Shown: positions 1 through 4,900 of the stretch, in pieces
How the letters are laid out: each line of letters opens with the position of its first letter
Position numbering within the stretch: the stretch's first letter is position 1
Assembly (NCBI GenBank): GCA_900768725.1
Contig: CAAGDU010000200.1
Coordinates: 1 to 8,079, forward strand
Origin: Bacteroidales bacterium
Lineage (GTDB): Bacteria > Bacteroidota > Bacteroidia > Bacteroidales > Paludibacteraceae
Reading direction: 5' to 3'
Length of the DNA: 8,079 nucleotides
Notes under the pieces: model-generated
Databases searched by the model: none
Told to the model about the DNA's origin: nothing
The model's input: the letters and a program-made list of their open reading frames with translations, nothing else
Translations under genes and position numbers: made by a program

Positions 1-4
1 CACT

Positions 5-712
5 ATGGCACAGACACCAACTCCCCATATCGGGGCACAATTAGGCGACATCGCCGAGACCGTCATCATGGCGGGCGACCCTCTGCGCGCAAAACTGATG
101 GCAGAGAAGTTCTTAGACAATTCCGTGCAATTCAATAACGTGCGTGGCATGCTCGGCTTCACGGGCACACACAAAGGTAAGCGTGTGAGCGTGATGGGGC
201 ACGGCATGGGCATTCCATCGATAGGTATCTACTCCTATGAGTTGTATAACTTCTACGGCGTGAAGACCATCATCCGCGTGGGCTCGGCAGGCAGTATCCA
301 CCCCGACCTGCATATCGGCGACCTTGCCATCGCCATGGGCGCTTGCACCAACTCCAACTACGCTGCACAGTATGAGTTGCCCGGCACCTTCGCACCCATC
401 GCGGACTTCGACCTCTGCCGCCGTGCTGCCGAGGCTTGCGAGCACTTCGGTTACCACTACAAGGTGGGCAATGTGTTCTCGTCAGACACGTTCTACACCG
501 AGAATCCGCACAACGACAAGTGGATAAACATGGGCGTGATGTGCGTGGAGATGGAGGCACCCGCGCTCTATATGAACGCTGCACGCAGCGGCAATAAAGC
601 GTTGGTTATCTGCACGATAAGCGATAACATCCTGACCGGCGAAGTTACCACAGCAGAAGAGCGTCAGAACAACTTCACCCACATGATGGATGTGGCGTTC
701 AGCCTTGTATAA
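5..712 (+). CDS. deoD: DeoD-type purine nucleoside phosphorylase
   Basis: Cytosolic enzyme of nucleoside salvage. It splits purine (deoxy)ribonucleosides with phosphate to give the free base and (deoxy)ribose-1-phosphate; DeoD proteins are normally hexamers. The 235-residue product follows E. coli DeoD (239 aa) end to end. Visible family motifs are TPHIGA with His8; the phosphate-binding GDPLRAK (Gly24, Arg28); VRGMLGFTG with Arg47; IIRVGSAGS with Arg91 and Ser94; SSDTFY (159-164); VEMEAPALY with Glu182 and Glu184, the nucleoside-binding segment; and the catalytic Asp in TISDN (Asp207) paired with Arg220 in TAEERQ. The residue after Asp207 is Asn where the E. coli enzyme has His. The C-terminus (AFSLV) is a few residues shorter than E. 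coli. The ATG is four bases from the window edge, so its ribosome site and promoter cannot be seen. A repeat-bearing spacer follows immediately. Confidence 0.96.
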   Translation: MAQTPTPHIGAQLGDIAETVIMAGDPLRAKLMAEKFLDNSVQFNNVRGMLGFTGTHKGKRVSVMGHGMGIPSIGIYSYELYNFYGVKTIIRVGSAGSIHPDLHIGDLAIAMGACTNSNYAAQYELPGTFAPIADFDLCRRAAEACEHFGYHYKVGNVFSSDTFYTENPHNDKWINMGVMCVEMEAPALYMNAARSGNKALVICTISDNILTGEVTTAEERQNNFTHMMDVAFSLV

Positions 713-713
713 A

Positions 714-771
714 GACCGCTACGCTGTCCGGATGCGTCACGACCCATCGGGGCTGTCTGACCGCTACGCTG
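714..771 (+). repeat. 13-bp direct repeat GACCGCTACGCTG, two copies
   Basis: GACCGCTACGCTG occurs at 714-726 and again at 759-771, starts 45 bp apart, directly after the deoD stop codon. The sequence between is GC-rich and holds no gene. The second copy runs into a small hairpin at 774-790. The function is unknown; it may be the remnant of a dispersed intergenic repeat. Confidence 0.6.
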
Positions 772-773
772 AA

Positions 774-790
774 AGACTGATTTACAGTCT
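774..790 (+). terminator. Weak hairpin after deoD, possible terminator
   Basis: AGACTG (774-779) and CAGTCT (785-790) form a perfect 6-bp stem with loop ATTTA, followed by ATTTAAG. The stem is short and the T-run is only three bases, so termination would be inefficient at best. It lies 20 bp upstream of the next start codon, so it could equally be a leader hairpin of the next gene. Confidence 0.3.
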
Positions 791-809
791 ATTTAAGAAA
801 AAAAGATAT

Positions 810-1601
810 ATGCAGAGGTACAAAAATATTATTATACTCATAGTGCTACTTTGTGGCACTATGAGTGTGTATTCAAGTGAGATACCTGCAGACAGCCTTG
901 CGGCGAAGAAACGGGTTGTCTTCACCGGCTGCTCGGGCGGGATGATGTTGCATGCGGGCTACCTGTTTGCGCCGAACGCGGGGGCGTTGTTCGGAAATAC
1001 GGCGTTCAACAGTATGGCAGATATGCCGCGCGGAGGCGTTACCTTCGGCATCGGCGGCGCGGCGAAAGTGCATTTCCTTGACCGTATCCATTTGGGCAGC
1101 GAGGGCTTTGTGAGCACCATGCCGTTGATGGGCAACAACTCGCAGATACGCACCGGCTGGGGCGGCTTAGTGCTCGACTACTATTGGACGCGCGACCGTT
1201 TTCGCCCTTTCCTTGGCTTCACCCTCGGCGGCGGTAGCATGCGGCGGATGTATGAAGGAGATGAAACCAAGGGAGGGTCGGTTGGAAGTTTATCCCGTTT
1301 ACGGGAGCCGACCCAAAATGCTATGGGGGAACAATCCGAGACCACAAGCGACCTAACTTACAACGCCTATTTTAGCAAGACGCCATTCCTCTTCGTAGGA
1401 CCGTATGTGGGCTTTGAGTATGCTATCACACAGCGCGTGGCATTGGTCTGCCGATTGGATTACGTGGTGCCTTTTGGCAGAAACCTAACCGATGAATACG
1501 CCTATATGGCACCCTCGGGTCCTCGACTCTATGTCGGATTTATGTTCGGGCATGCCAACAGAAAGACCCACCCCGCCCCTCCCTACAAAGGGAGGGAGTA
1601 A
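810..1601 (+). CDS. Outer-membrane beta-barrel protein, unnamed
   Basis: I cannot assign a named family. The 263-residue product starts with a signal peptide: MQRYK, a hydrophobic run at residues 7-20, and likely cleavage near VYS|SE (after 22). After that come alternating aromatic/Gly-rich strands typical of small outer-membrane barrels, for example RFRPFLGFTLGGG (131-143), GPYVGFEYAITQRVALV (197-213) and the closing strand GPRLYVGFMFG (237-247). I chose the ATG at 810 because it begins the signal peptide; the frame stays open upstream to 690 but that overlaps deoD. Two repeats have entered the gene. A nested palindrome encodes about residues 156-169, in what is probably a surface loop. The last residues (THPAPPYKGRE) and the stop codon are encoded by a GC-rich palindromic element, so the ancestral protein probably ended near FGHANRK. 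No clear promoter is seen upstream, so it may be read from deoD and through to yidC. Confidence 0.78.
   Translation: MQRYKNIIILIVLLCGTMSVYSSEIPADSLAAKKRVVFTGCSGGMMLHAGYLFAPNAGALFGNTAFNSMADMPRGGVTFGIGGAAKVHFLDRIHLGSEGFVSTMPLMGNNSQIRTGWGGLVLDYYWTRDRFRPFLGFTLGGGSMRRMYEGDETKGGSVGSLSRLREPTQNAMGEQSETTSDLTYNAYFSKTPFLFVGPYVGFEYAITQRVALVCRLDYVVPFGRNLTDEYAYMAPSGPRLYVGFMFGHANRKTHPAPPYKGRE
1275..1314 (+). repeat. Nested palindrome inside the first barrel gene
   Basis: GGGTCGG (1275-1281) pairs with CCGACCC (1308-1314) as an outer 7-bp stem. Inside it, TCCCGT (1293-1298) pairs with ACGGGA (1301-1306) around a TT loop. The segment is read in frame as part of GGSVGSLSRLREPTQ, a stretch without barrel-strand character. 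It may be a second type of in-frame palindromic insertion, or just a structured stretch of loop coding sequence. Confidence 0.5.
1566..1600 (+). repeat. GC-rich palindromic element, copy 1
   Basis: The leader GACCCACCCCGCC is followed by a perfect 8-bp stem, CCCTCCCT (1577-1584) and AGGGAGGG (1589-1596), with loop ACAA and tail AGTA. It covers the last codons of the first barrel gene and supplies its TAA stop at 1599-1601. Copy 2, in the opposite orientation, lies about 35 bp downstream, so the two form an inverted pair of the kind seen in REP/BIME clusters. Confidence 0.85.
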
Positions 1602-1633
1602 AAAAGAACTATTATTAACTAAACAACTATCCT

Positions 1634-1668
1634 ACTCCCTCCCTTGCAGGGAGGGGTGGGGAGAGTCC
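1634..1668 (-). repeat. GC-rich palindromic element, copy 2 (inverted)
   Basis: CCCTCCCT (1637-1644) and AGGGAGGG (1648-1655) form a perfect 8-bp stem with a 3-nt loop. Read on the minus strand it has leader GGACTCTCCCCAC and tail AGTAG, matching copies 1 and 4. It is the only copy in this window in minus orientation. It ends 7 bp before the yidC start codon, so in RNA its hairpin would lie next to the ribosome-binding region of yidC. Confidence 0.85.
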
Positions 1669-1675
1669 TATTTTT

Positions 1676-3607
1676 ATGGATAAAAACACTTGGATTGGCT
1701 TTTTATTGATAGCCGTGATTATTGTGGGTTTCTCGTTTATCGGGCGCCCTTCGAAAGAGGAGTTGGCAGAGCGCCAACGTATTCAAGACAGCATTGCCGT
1801 TGCGCAGCAGCAGGAGCGCGAGATGCAGTTCATCTCCGACCAAATCAATGCGCAACTCTATGCAGACTCTGTAGTCAAGATACAGGCAGACAAAGACTCC
1901 GCTACGCTCTCGCAAGAGTTGGAGGCGAAGGTGCAAGCCACCTACGGCGCTTTCGCGCCCGCTGCGAAAGGTACCAATAGCCAAACCGTAATAGAGAACA
2001 GCAAGGTGCGCCTCTACGTGGACAGCAAAGGCGGACGCATTGCGCGCGCGGAGTTGAAGGACTATAAAGCCTACGGCGACACGCTGAACGACCTCTGTCT
2101 CTTCCGCGCCGACGAGAGCAAGTTATCCTACACGCTCATCACCGCCAACAACCGTATTCTGCAGACCGCCAACCTCTTCTTTGAGCCTAATTGGCTGAAC
2201 GACAGCACACTCGCTATGCGCCTGCACACCAACGATGCAGAGGCGTATATCGACTTTGTCTATACCGTGCCGAAAGACGAGTACATGATTGGTTTTCAGA
2301 TTGTTCCCCACAACATGCAAGGCGTGTTGGCGCAGAATGTCAACTCGCTGGAGATGCACTGGGAGCAGTTGATACCTCAGCAGGAGCGCGGGCGTAAGTT
2401 CGAAGAGCGCTACTCGCAGTTGCAGTACATGCTCGCCGACGGCAGCATGGAGACCCTATCGGAAGCCAAGCATGACTCGCAGAAAGAGAGCACCAAAGTG
2501 CGCTGGATAGGCTACAAAGACCAGTTCTTCTCCACCGTGATGATTGCCGACGATGCCTTCACGAGCACCGTCCTCGAGTCCACGCCGCAGGGCAAGCACA
2601 GCGGCTACCTCAAAGAGTACAAGACCTCTACCTCCGTGGCGTTCGACCTCACGGGGCAGAAGACAACCGACTTCCGCATCTACCTCGGTCCGAACCACTA
2701 CAACACGCTGAAAGCCTACGATAAAGGCGTGGAGAAAGCCGACCGCCTGCACCTCAAAGAGTTGGTGCCGCTGGGATGGAAAGTGGTGTCGTGGATCAAC
2801 ATGATTCTCGTCATCCCGATGTTCGATTTGTTCACCTCTTGGGGCTTGCACATCGGATTGGTGATTGTACTTATGACGCTGGTTATCAAGTTGATAATCC
2901 TGCCGTTTGTGTTCGCGTCCTATAAGTCGAGCGCGAAGATGCGCGTGCTCAAGCCGCAGATAGACGCTATCAACGAGAAGTACCCGCCCGAGAAGATGCA
3001 GGAGCGTCAGCAAGCGACGATGGCACTCTATCAGAAAGCGGGCGTAAGCCCGATGTCTGGCTGTCTGCCGATGCTGTTCCAGTTCCCCGTGGTGATGGCG
3101 ATGTTCTGGTTCTTCCCCACAGCTATTGAGTTGCGCGGCAAGTCGCTCTGGTGGGCAGACGACCTCTCCACCTACGATGCCGTACTCTCATGGGGCTTTA
3201 ACCTCCCCCTCATTGGCGACCACTTGTCGATTTTCTGCTTGATGTTCACCCTCGTGAACGTTGCCTACACCTATATCACCATGCAGACGCAGAACACCGA
3301 CCCGAGCATGAAGTTCATGAAATGGATGATGTACCTCATGCCGCTCATCTTCTTCTTCACCTTCAACGACTACGCCGCCGGCCTGAGTTACTACTACTGC
3401 GTCAGCCTCTTGATGACCATCCTGCAAACCTACATCTTCCGCTGGGCGATAGACGACAAGAAAGTGCTCGCGCAGATGGAGAAGAACGCCAAGAAACGCG
3501 AAGGCAAGAAGAAATCGGGCTTCATGGAGCGCTTGGAGCAGATGCAACGCGAGCAAGTGCGCATGGCACGCGAGAACGCCAAAGCGCAACAGAAGAAGAT
3601 GAGGTAA
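1676..3607 (+). CDS. yidC: Membrane protein insertase YidC
   Basis: Inner-membrane YidC/Oxa1/Alb3 insertase, which inserts and folds membrane proteins alone or with SecYEG. The 643-residue protein has the Bacteroidota layout. There is an N-terminal membrane segment (about 5-23), a charged Gln/Glu-rich helix (28-65), and a periplasmic beta domain (about 105-345) with VDSKGGRIARAELKDYKAY near its start. The conserved insertase domain runs from about 366 to 595. In that domain are SSAKMRVLKPQIDAINEKYP (418-437, cytoplasmic hairpin), SPMSGCLPMLFQFPVVMAMF (458-477), TDPSMKFMKWMMYLMPLIFF (541-560) and the last helix FNDYAAGLSYYY (563-574). Lys405 in TLVIKLIILP sits where E. coli has the groove arginine Arg366. 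The highly basic tail (594-643) fits ribosome contact. The ATG at 1676 directly precedes the first membrane segment. The gene follows an inverted palindrome pair and ends in a 7-nt repeat. I see no promoter of its own. Confidence 0.97.
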   Translation: MDKNTWIGFLLIAVIIVGFSFIGRPSKEELAERQRIQDSIAVAQQQEREMQFISDQINAQLYADSVVKIQADKDSATLSQELEAKVQATYGAFAPAAKGTNSQTVIENSKVRLYVDSKGGRIARAELKDYKAYGDTLNDLCLFRADESKLSYTLITANNRILQTANLFFEPNWLNDSTLAMRLHTNDAEAYIDFVYTVPKDEYMIGFQIVPHNMQGVLAQNVNSLEMHWEQLIPQQERGRKFEERYSQLQYMLADGSMETLSEAKHDSQKESTKVRWIGYKDQFFSTVMIADDAFTSTVLESTPQGKHSGYLKEYKTSTSVAFDLTGQKTTDFRIYLGPNHYNTLKAYDKGVEKADRLHLKELVPLGWKVVSWINMILVIPMFDLFTSWGLHIGLVIVLMTLVIKLIILPFVFASYKSSAKMRVLKPQIDAINEKYPPEKMQERQQATMALYQKAGVSPMSGCLPMLFQFPVVMAMFWFFPTAIELRGKSLWWADDLSTYDAVLSWGFNLPLIGDHLSIFCLMFTLVNVAYTYITMQTQNTDPSMKFMKWMMYLMPLIFFFTFNDYAAGLSYYYCVSLLMTILQTYIFRWAIDDKKVLAQMEKNAKKREGKKKSGFMERLEQMQREQVRMARENAKAQQKKMR

Positions 3608-3634
3608 GGATAAAAGATAAAGGATAAAAGACCT
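3607..3634 (+). repeat. Heptanucleotide tandem repeat at the yidC 3' end
   Basis: Units with an exact 7-nt period, AGGATAA, AAGATAA, AGGATAA and AAGACCT, begin at the last base of the yidC stop codon. As a result AAGGATAAAAGA occurs twice, 14 bp apart (3606-3617, 3620-3631). A related 7-nt repeat lies at the end of the TetR gene (5447-5481). Confidence 0.75.
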
Positions 3635-3635
3635 A

Positions 3636-3671
3636 TTACCATAGTCTATGAGTTCTCAGAGACGAAGGTAA
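3636..3671 (+). repeat. Imperfect 17-bp inverted repeat downstream of yidC
   Basis: TTACCATAGTCTATGAG (3636-3652) pairs with 3655-3671 across a TT loop with three mismatches in 17 positions. No T-run follows, so it is not a standard intrinsic terminator, though it could stabilise the yidC mRNA end. The right arm holds GACGAAGGTAA (3661-3671), the exact reverse complement of TTACCTTCGTC at 3835-3845. Confidence 0.65.
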
Positions 3672-3674
3672 CTT

Positions 3675-3733
3675 CCCCTCCCCCGCCTCCCTCGTAGAGG
3701 GGGGAGGGGGTAAGGGGGGCGGGAGGAGGACTC
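3675..3733 (+). repeat. GC-rich palindromic element, copy 3 (long variant)
   Basis: A 14-bp stem pairs 3680-3693 with 3697-3710 around loop GTA, with one G-T pair and one G/A mismatch. It is followed by TAAGGGGGGCGGGAGG. The leader CTCCCCCGCC and the trailing AAGGGGGGCGGG are shared with copy 5 inside the next gene, so these two form a longer subtype. It lies in the yidC to second-barrel spacer. Confidence 0.8.
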
Positions 3734-3763
3734 GGCATCCAGCCGCAATGAGGATTAAAGAGG

Positions 3764-3800
3764 GGACTCTCCCCTTCCCTCCTTACAAAAGGAGGGGTAG
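3764..3800 (+). repeat. GC-rich palindromic element, copy 4
   Basis: Leader GGACTCTCCCCTT, stem CCCTCCTT (3777-3784) and AAGGAGGG (3789-3796) with loop ACAA, then tail GTAG. The first eleven leader bases equal those of copy 2 read on the minus strand. The stem carries a compensated change (CCTT/AAGG instead of CCCT/AGGG), so pairing is kept while the sequence drifts. Confidence 0.82.
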
Positions 3801-3804
3801 ATAG

Positions 3805-3860
3805 ATTACCTTGTCTGCTAAAGATAAGAACCTATTACCTTCGTCAATGCGTACTGATAA
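3805..3860 (+). repeat. ATTACC-type direct repeats before the second barrel gene
   Basis: ATTACCTTGTC (3805-3815) and CCTATTACCTTCGTCAATG (3831-3849) resemble CCTATTACCATAGTCTATG at 3632-3650. Both the 3632 and the 3831 copies are preceded by AAGATAA-type sequence. The block holding palindromic copies 3 and 4 is thus flanked by degenerate direct repeats. TACCTTCG (3836-3843) is one base off the Bacteroidetes -7 consensus TAnnTTTG and might be a weak promoter for the gene at 3866, but no good -33 element accompanies it. Apart from these repeats and the two palindromes, I see nothing else in the 258-bp spacer. Confidence 0.5.
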
Positions 3861-3865
3861 AGAAT

Positions 3866-4681
3866 ATGAACTACAAAAAGATTTTCCTCGTAGCCCTATG
3901 CTTGACAACAAGTACGGGGTTATTTGCTCAAGAAACGAACACGGAGCTACCCACACGGAGTGCTCAACACGAAGTGTCTAACACGGAGCAAAGCGAAGTA
4001 AAAAGATACACTTTCAGCGATTTCTTCGATGCCTTGGACCTGCCTACGGTGTTGGGCGTGGGCTTCCGCCCGGACGGCATCGAGAGTGCATCGTTCAACG
4101 CGGGTCTGCGCCTCGGCTGGCGACACCATAAGAACTACGGCACCTTCGTCTATCTGTCGTACAACCCCTATTCCGCCACCTACGACTCGCTTCTTTTGCA
4201 GAACACCAACGTGCGCAGCGGCGAGAACTGGTATCATGAGGTGAGCATCGGTGTGGGCTACCGCGTACCGCTCGTGCGCGACATCCGCGGCTTCTACCAA
4301 CATCCCTACTTCCACCAGTGGGACTTCTTTTGCGCCATCTGGCCCGGCGCAAAAATCAATGTAGTGAAGAACGTGGAGCCGATGGCAGAAAACTCCCCCG
4401 CCCCGCTCGCGGGGAGGGAGGAAGGGGGCGGGGAAACGCCCAACGCTCAACCTTCCCCCGCCTATCGCCTCACCGACCAAACGACCGTCATCCCCACGCT
4501 GGGCTTCTCGGCAGGTGTGGAGTGGTTCGTAATGAGCAACTTTGGCATCTTTGTGGAGGCGGCGTATGTGCAGCACCTCATGCCTACCGTGGTAGAGCAA
4601 GCCGCCATCAGCCAAGGACGCATCCGCCACCCCGCCGGACCAATCTCTTTCTCCGCCGGATTGGCACTGTTCTTCAACTAA
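3866..4681 (+). CDS. Outer-membrane beta-barrel protein, unnamed
   Basis: I do not recognise a named family. The product is 271 residues with a clear signal peptide, MNYKK followed by a hydrophobic run to GLFAQ|ET (cleavage near 22). A low-complexity polar segment (23-48) comes next, then barrel-like strands: LPTVLGVGFRPDG (59-71), SFNAGLRLGWRH (76-87), NYGTFVYLSYNPYS (90-103) and NWYHEVSIGVGYRVPLV (121-137). The C-terminal set includes LGFSAGVEWFVMSNFGIFVE and the closing strand GPISFSAGLALFFN. The pattern G-x-E-aromatic, then NF/RV, then Y, P and a final GP strand resembles the C-terminus of the barrel protein at 810-1601, so the two may be distant relatives. Residues about 176-191 (NSPAPLAGREEGGGET) are encoded by a GC-rich palindromic element between barrel strands. 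The ATG at 3866 opens the signal peptide. A strong terminator lies about 80 bp downstream. Confidence 0.78.
   Translation: MNYKKIFLVALCLTTSTGLFAQETNTELPTRSAQHEVSNTEQSEVKRYTFSDFFDALDLPTVLGVGFRPDGIESASFNAGLRLGWRHHKNYGTFVYLSYNPYSATYDSLLLQNTNVRSGENWYHEVSIGVGYRVPLVRDIRGFYQHPYFHQWDFFCAIWPGAKINVVKNVEPMAENSPAPLAGREEGGGETPNAQPSPAYRLTDQTTVIPTLGFSAGVEWFVMSNFGIFVEAAYVQHLMPTVVEQAAISQGRIRHPAGPISFSAGLALFFN
4391..4434 (+). repeat. GC-rich palindromic element, copy 5, in frame inside a gene
   Basis: CTCCCCCGCC leader, perfect stem CCCCGC (4401-4406) and GCGGGG (4409-4414) with loop TC, then GAGGGAGG and AAGGGGGCGGGG. Leader and trailer match the long variant at 3675-3733. It is read in frame as NSPAPLAGREEGGGE in the second barrel protein, between predicted strands, without disrupting the frame. 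Confidence 0.78.
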
Positions 4682-4759
4682 AGTAGCACGATTTCATTTC
4701 TATTTTGCCCCCAACAGCATTTTTTTCCACACCAAGTATTAATAAAAGTAGTACGATTT
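4680..4759 (+). repeat. Direct repeat AAAGTAGYACGATTT, two copies
   Basis: AAAGTAGCACGATTT (4680-4694) and AAAGTAGTACGATTT (4745-4759) match at 14 of 15 positions. The second copy also belongs to a different repeat, AATAAAAGYAGTAC, at 4741-4754 and 4814-4827, whose later copy ends within the -7 box of the TetR promoter. These may be degenerate promoter copies or regulator sites; no gene lies here. Confidence 0.55.
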
Positions 4760-4763
4760 TTAA

Positions 4764-4799
4764 GAAAGACGTAGTTTCTTTGCGGAAACTGCGTCTTTT
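4764..4799 (+). terminator. Intrinsic terminator after the second barrel gene
   Basis: AAAGACGTAGTTTC (4765-4778) and GAAACTGCGTCTTT (4785-4798) form a 14-bp stem with a single G-T pair and the 6-nt loop TTTGCG; a further G-T pair may close the base. The right arm runs into TTTTGTTTG. Placement between the barrel gene and the next promoter fits a rho-independent terminator. The stem is nearly symmetrical with A-rich and T-rich edges, so it may also work on the minus strand. Confidence 0.82.
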
Positions 4800-4800
4800 G

Positions 4801-4832
4801 TTTGCGTATGTGAAATAAAAGCAGTACTTTTG
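4801..4832 (+). promoter_or_regulatory. Bacteroidetes-type promoter for the TetR / receptor unit
   Basis: TTTG at 4801-4804 (-33) and TACTTTTG at 4825-4832 (-7, exact fit to TAnnTTTG) are separated by 20 bp, the expected spacing for the main sigma factor of Bacteroidetes. Transcription would start around 4838-4841, giving a leader of about 60 nt before the ATG at 4901. The -33 box begins two bases after the terminator stem, so the two signals are packed back to back. Confidence 0.8.
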
Positions 4833-4883
4833 CGCAACATTTGTTGCATAACTAATGTTGTATAACAAGTATTGCATAATTAT
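4828..4883 (+). promoter_or_regulatory. Four 14-bp phased TNTTGYRYAAY repeats, likely operator array
   Basis: Repeats start at 4828, 4842, 4856 and 4870, exactly 14 bp apart: TTTTGCGCAAC, TGTTGCATAAC, TGTTGTATAAC, TATTGCATAAT. All four fit TNTTGYRYAAY. Each core TTGYRYAA is palindromic or nearly so. The first unit overlaps the -7 box and the rest cover the presumed start site and leader. A perfect inverted repeat GCAACA-TT-TGTTGC (4834-4847) spans units 1 and 2. The best guess is autoregulation by the TetR protein encoded just downstream; that is inference from position. Confidence 0.62.
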
Positions 4884-4900
4884 AACCTATTTATTGTAGT

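Noticed and set aside
690..809. Earlier start for the first barrel protein at 690
   Set aside because: The extra 40 residues overlap deoD and the repeat-bearing spacer. The ATG at 810 opens a proper signal peptide.
822..875. Lipoprotein signal in the first barrel protein (Cys15)
   Set aside because: The residues before the Cys (VLL) do not fit a lipobox, and a standard cleavage site follows at VYS|SE.
1577..1655. GC-rich palindromes as ordinary intrinsic terminators
   Set aside because: The stems are not followed directly by T-runs, and two copies lie inside intact genes, so termination is not their general role.
1492..1683. Small 63-codon frame spanning the end of the first barrel gene and the palindrome pair
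   Set aside because: It is out of frame with the barrel gene, and its product is mostly translated repeat sequence that overlaps the yidC start.
1899..1908. CCGCTACGCT in yidC matching part of the post-deoD repeat
   Set aside because: Only 10 bases match, and they encode ordinary residues (DSATLS) in the helical region; coincidence is likely.
3947..4630. Minus-strand open frame of 227 codons opposite the second barrel gene
   Set aside because: It has no start context or domain, and the plus strand carries a signal peptide and barrel strands over the same region.
4828..4883. CRISPR-like array
   Set aside because: The units are 14 bp with no separate spacers, and they overlap a promoter; no cas gene is present.
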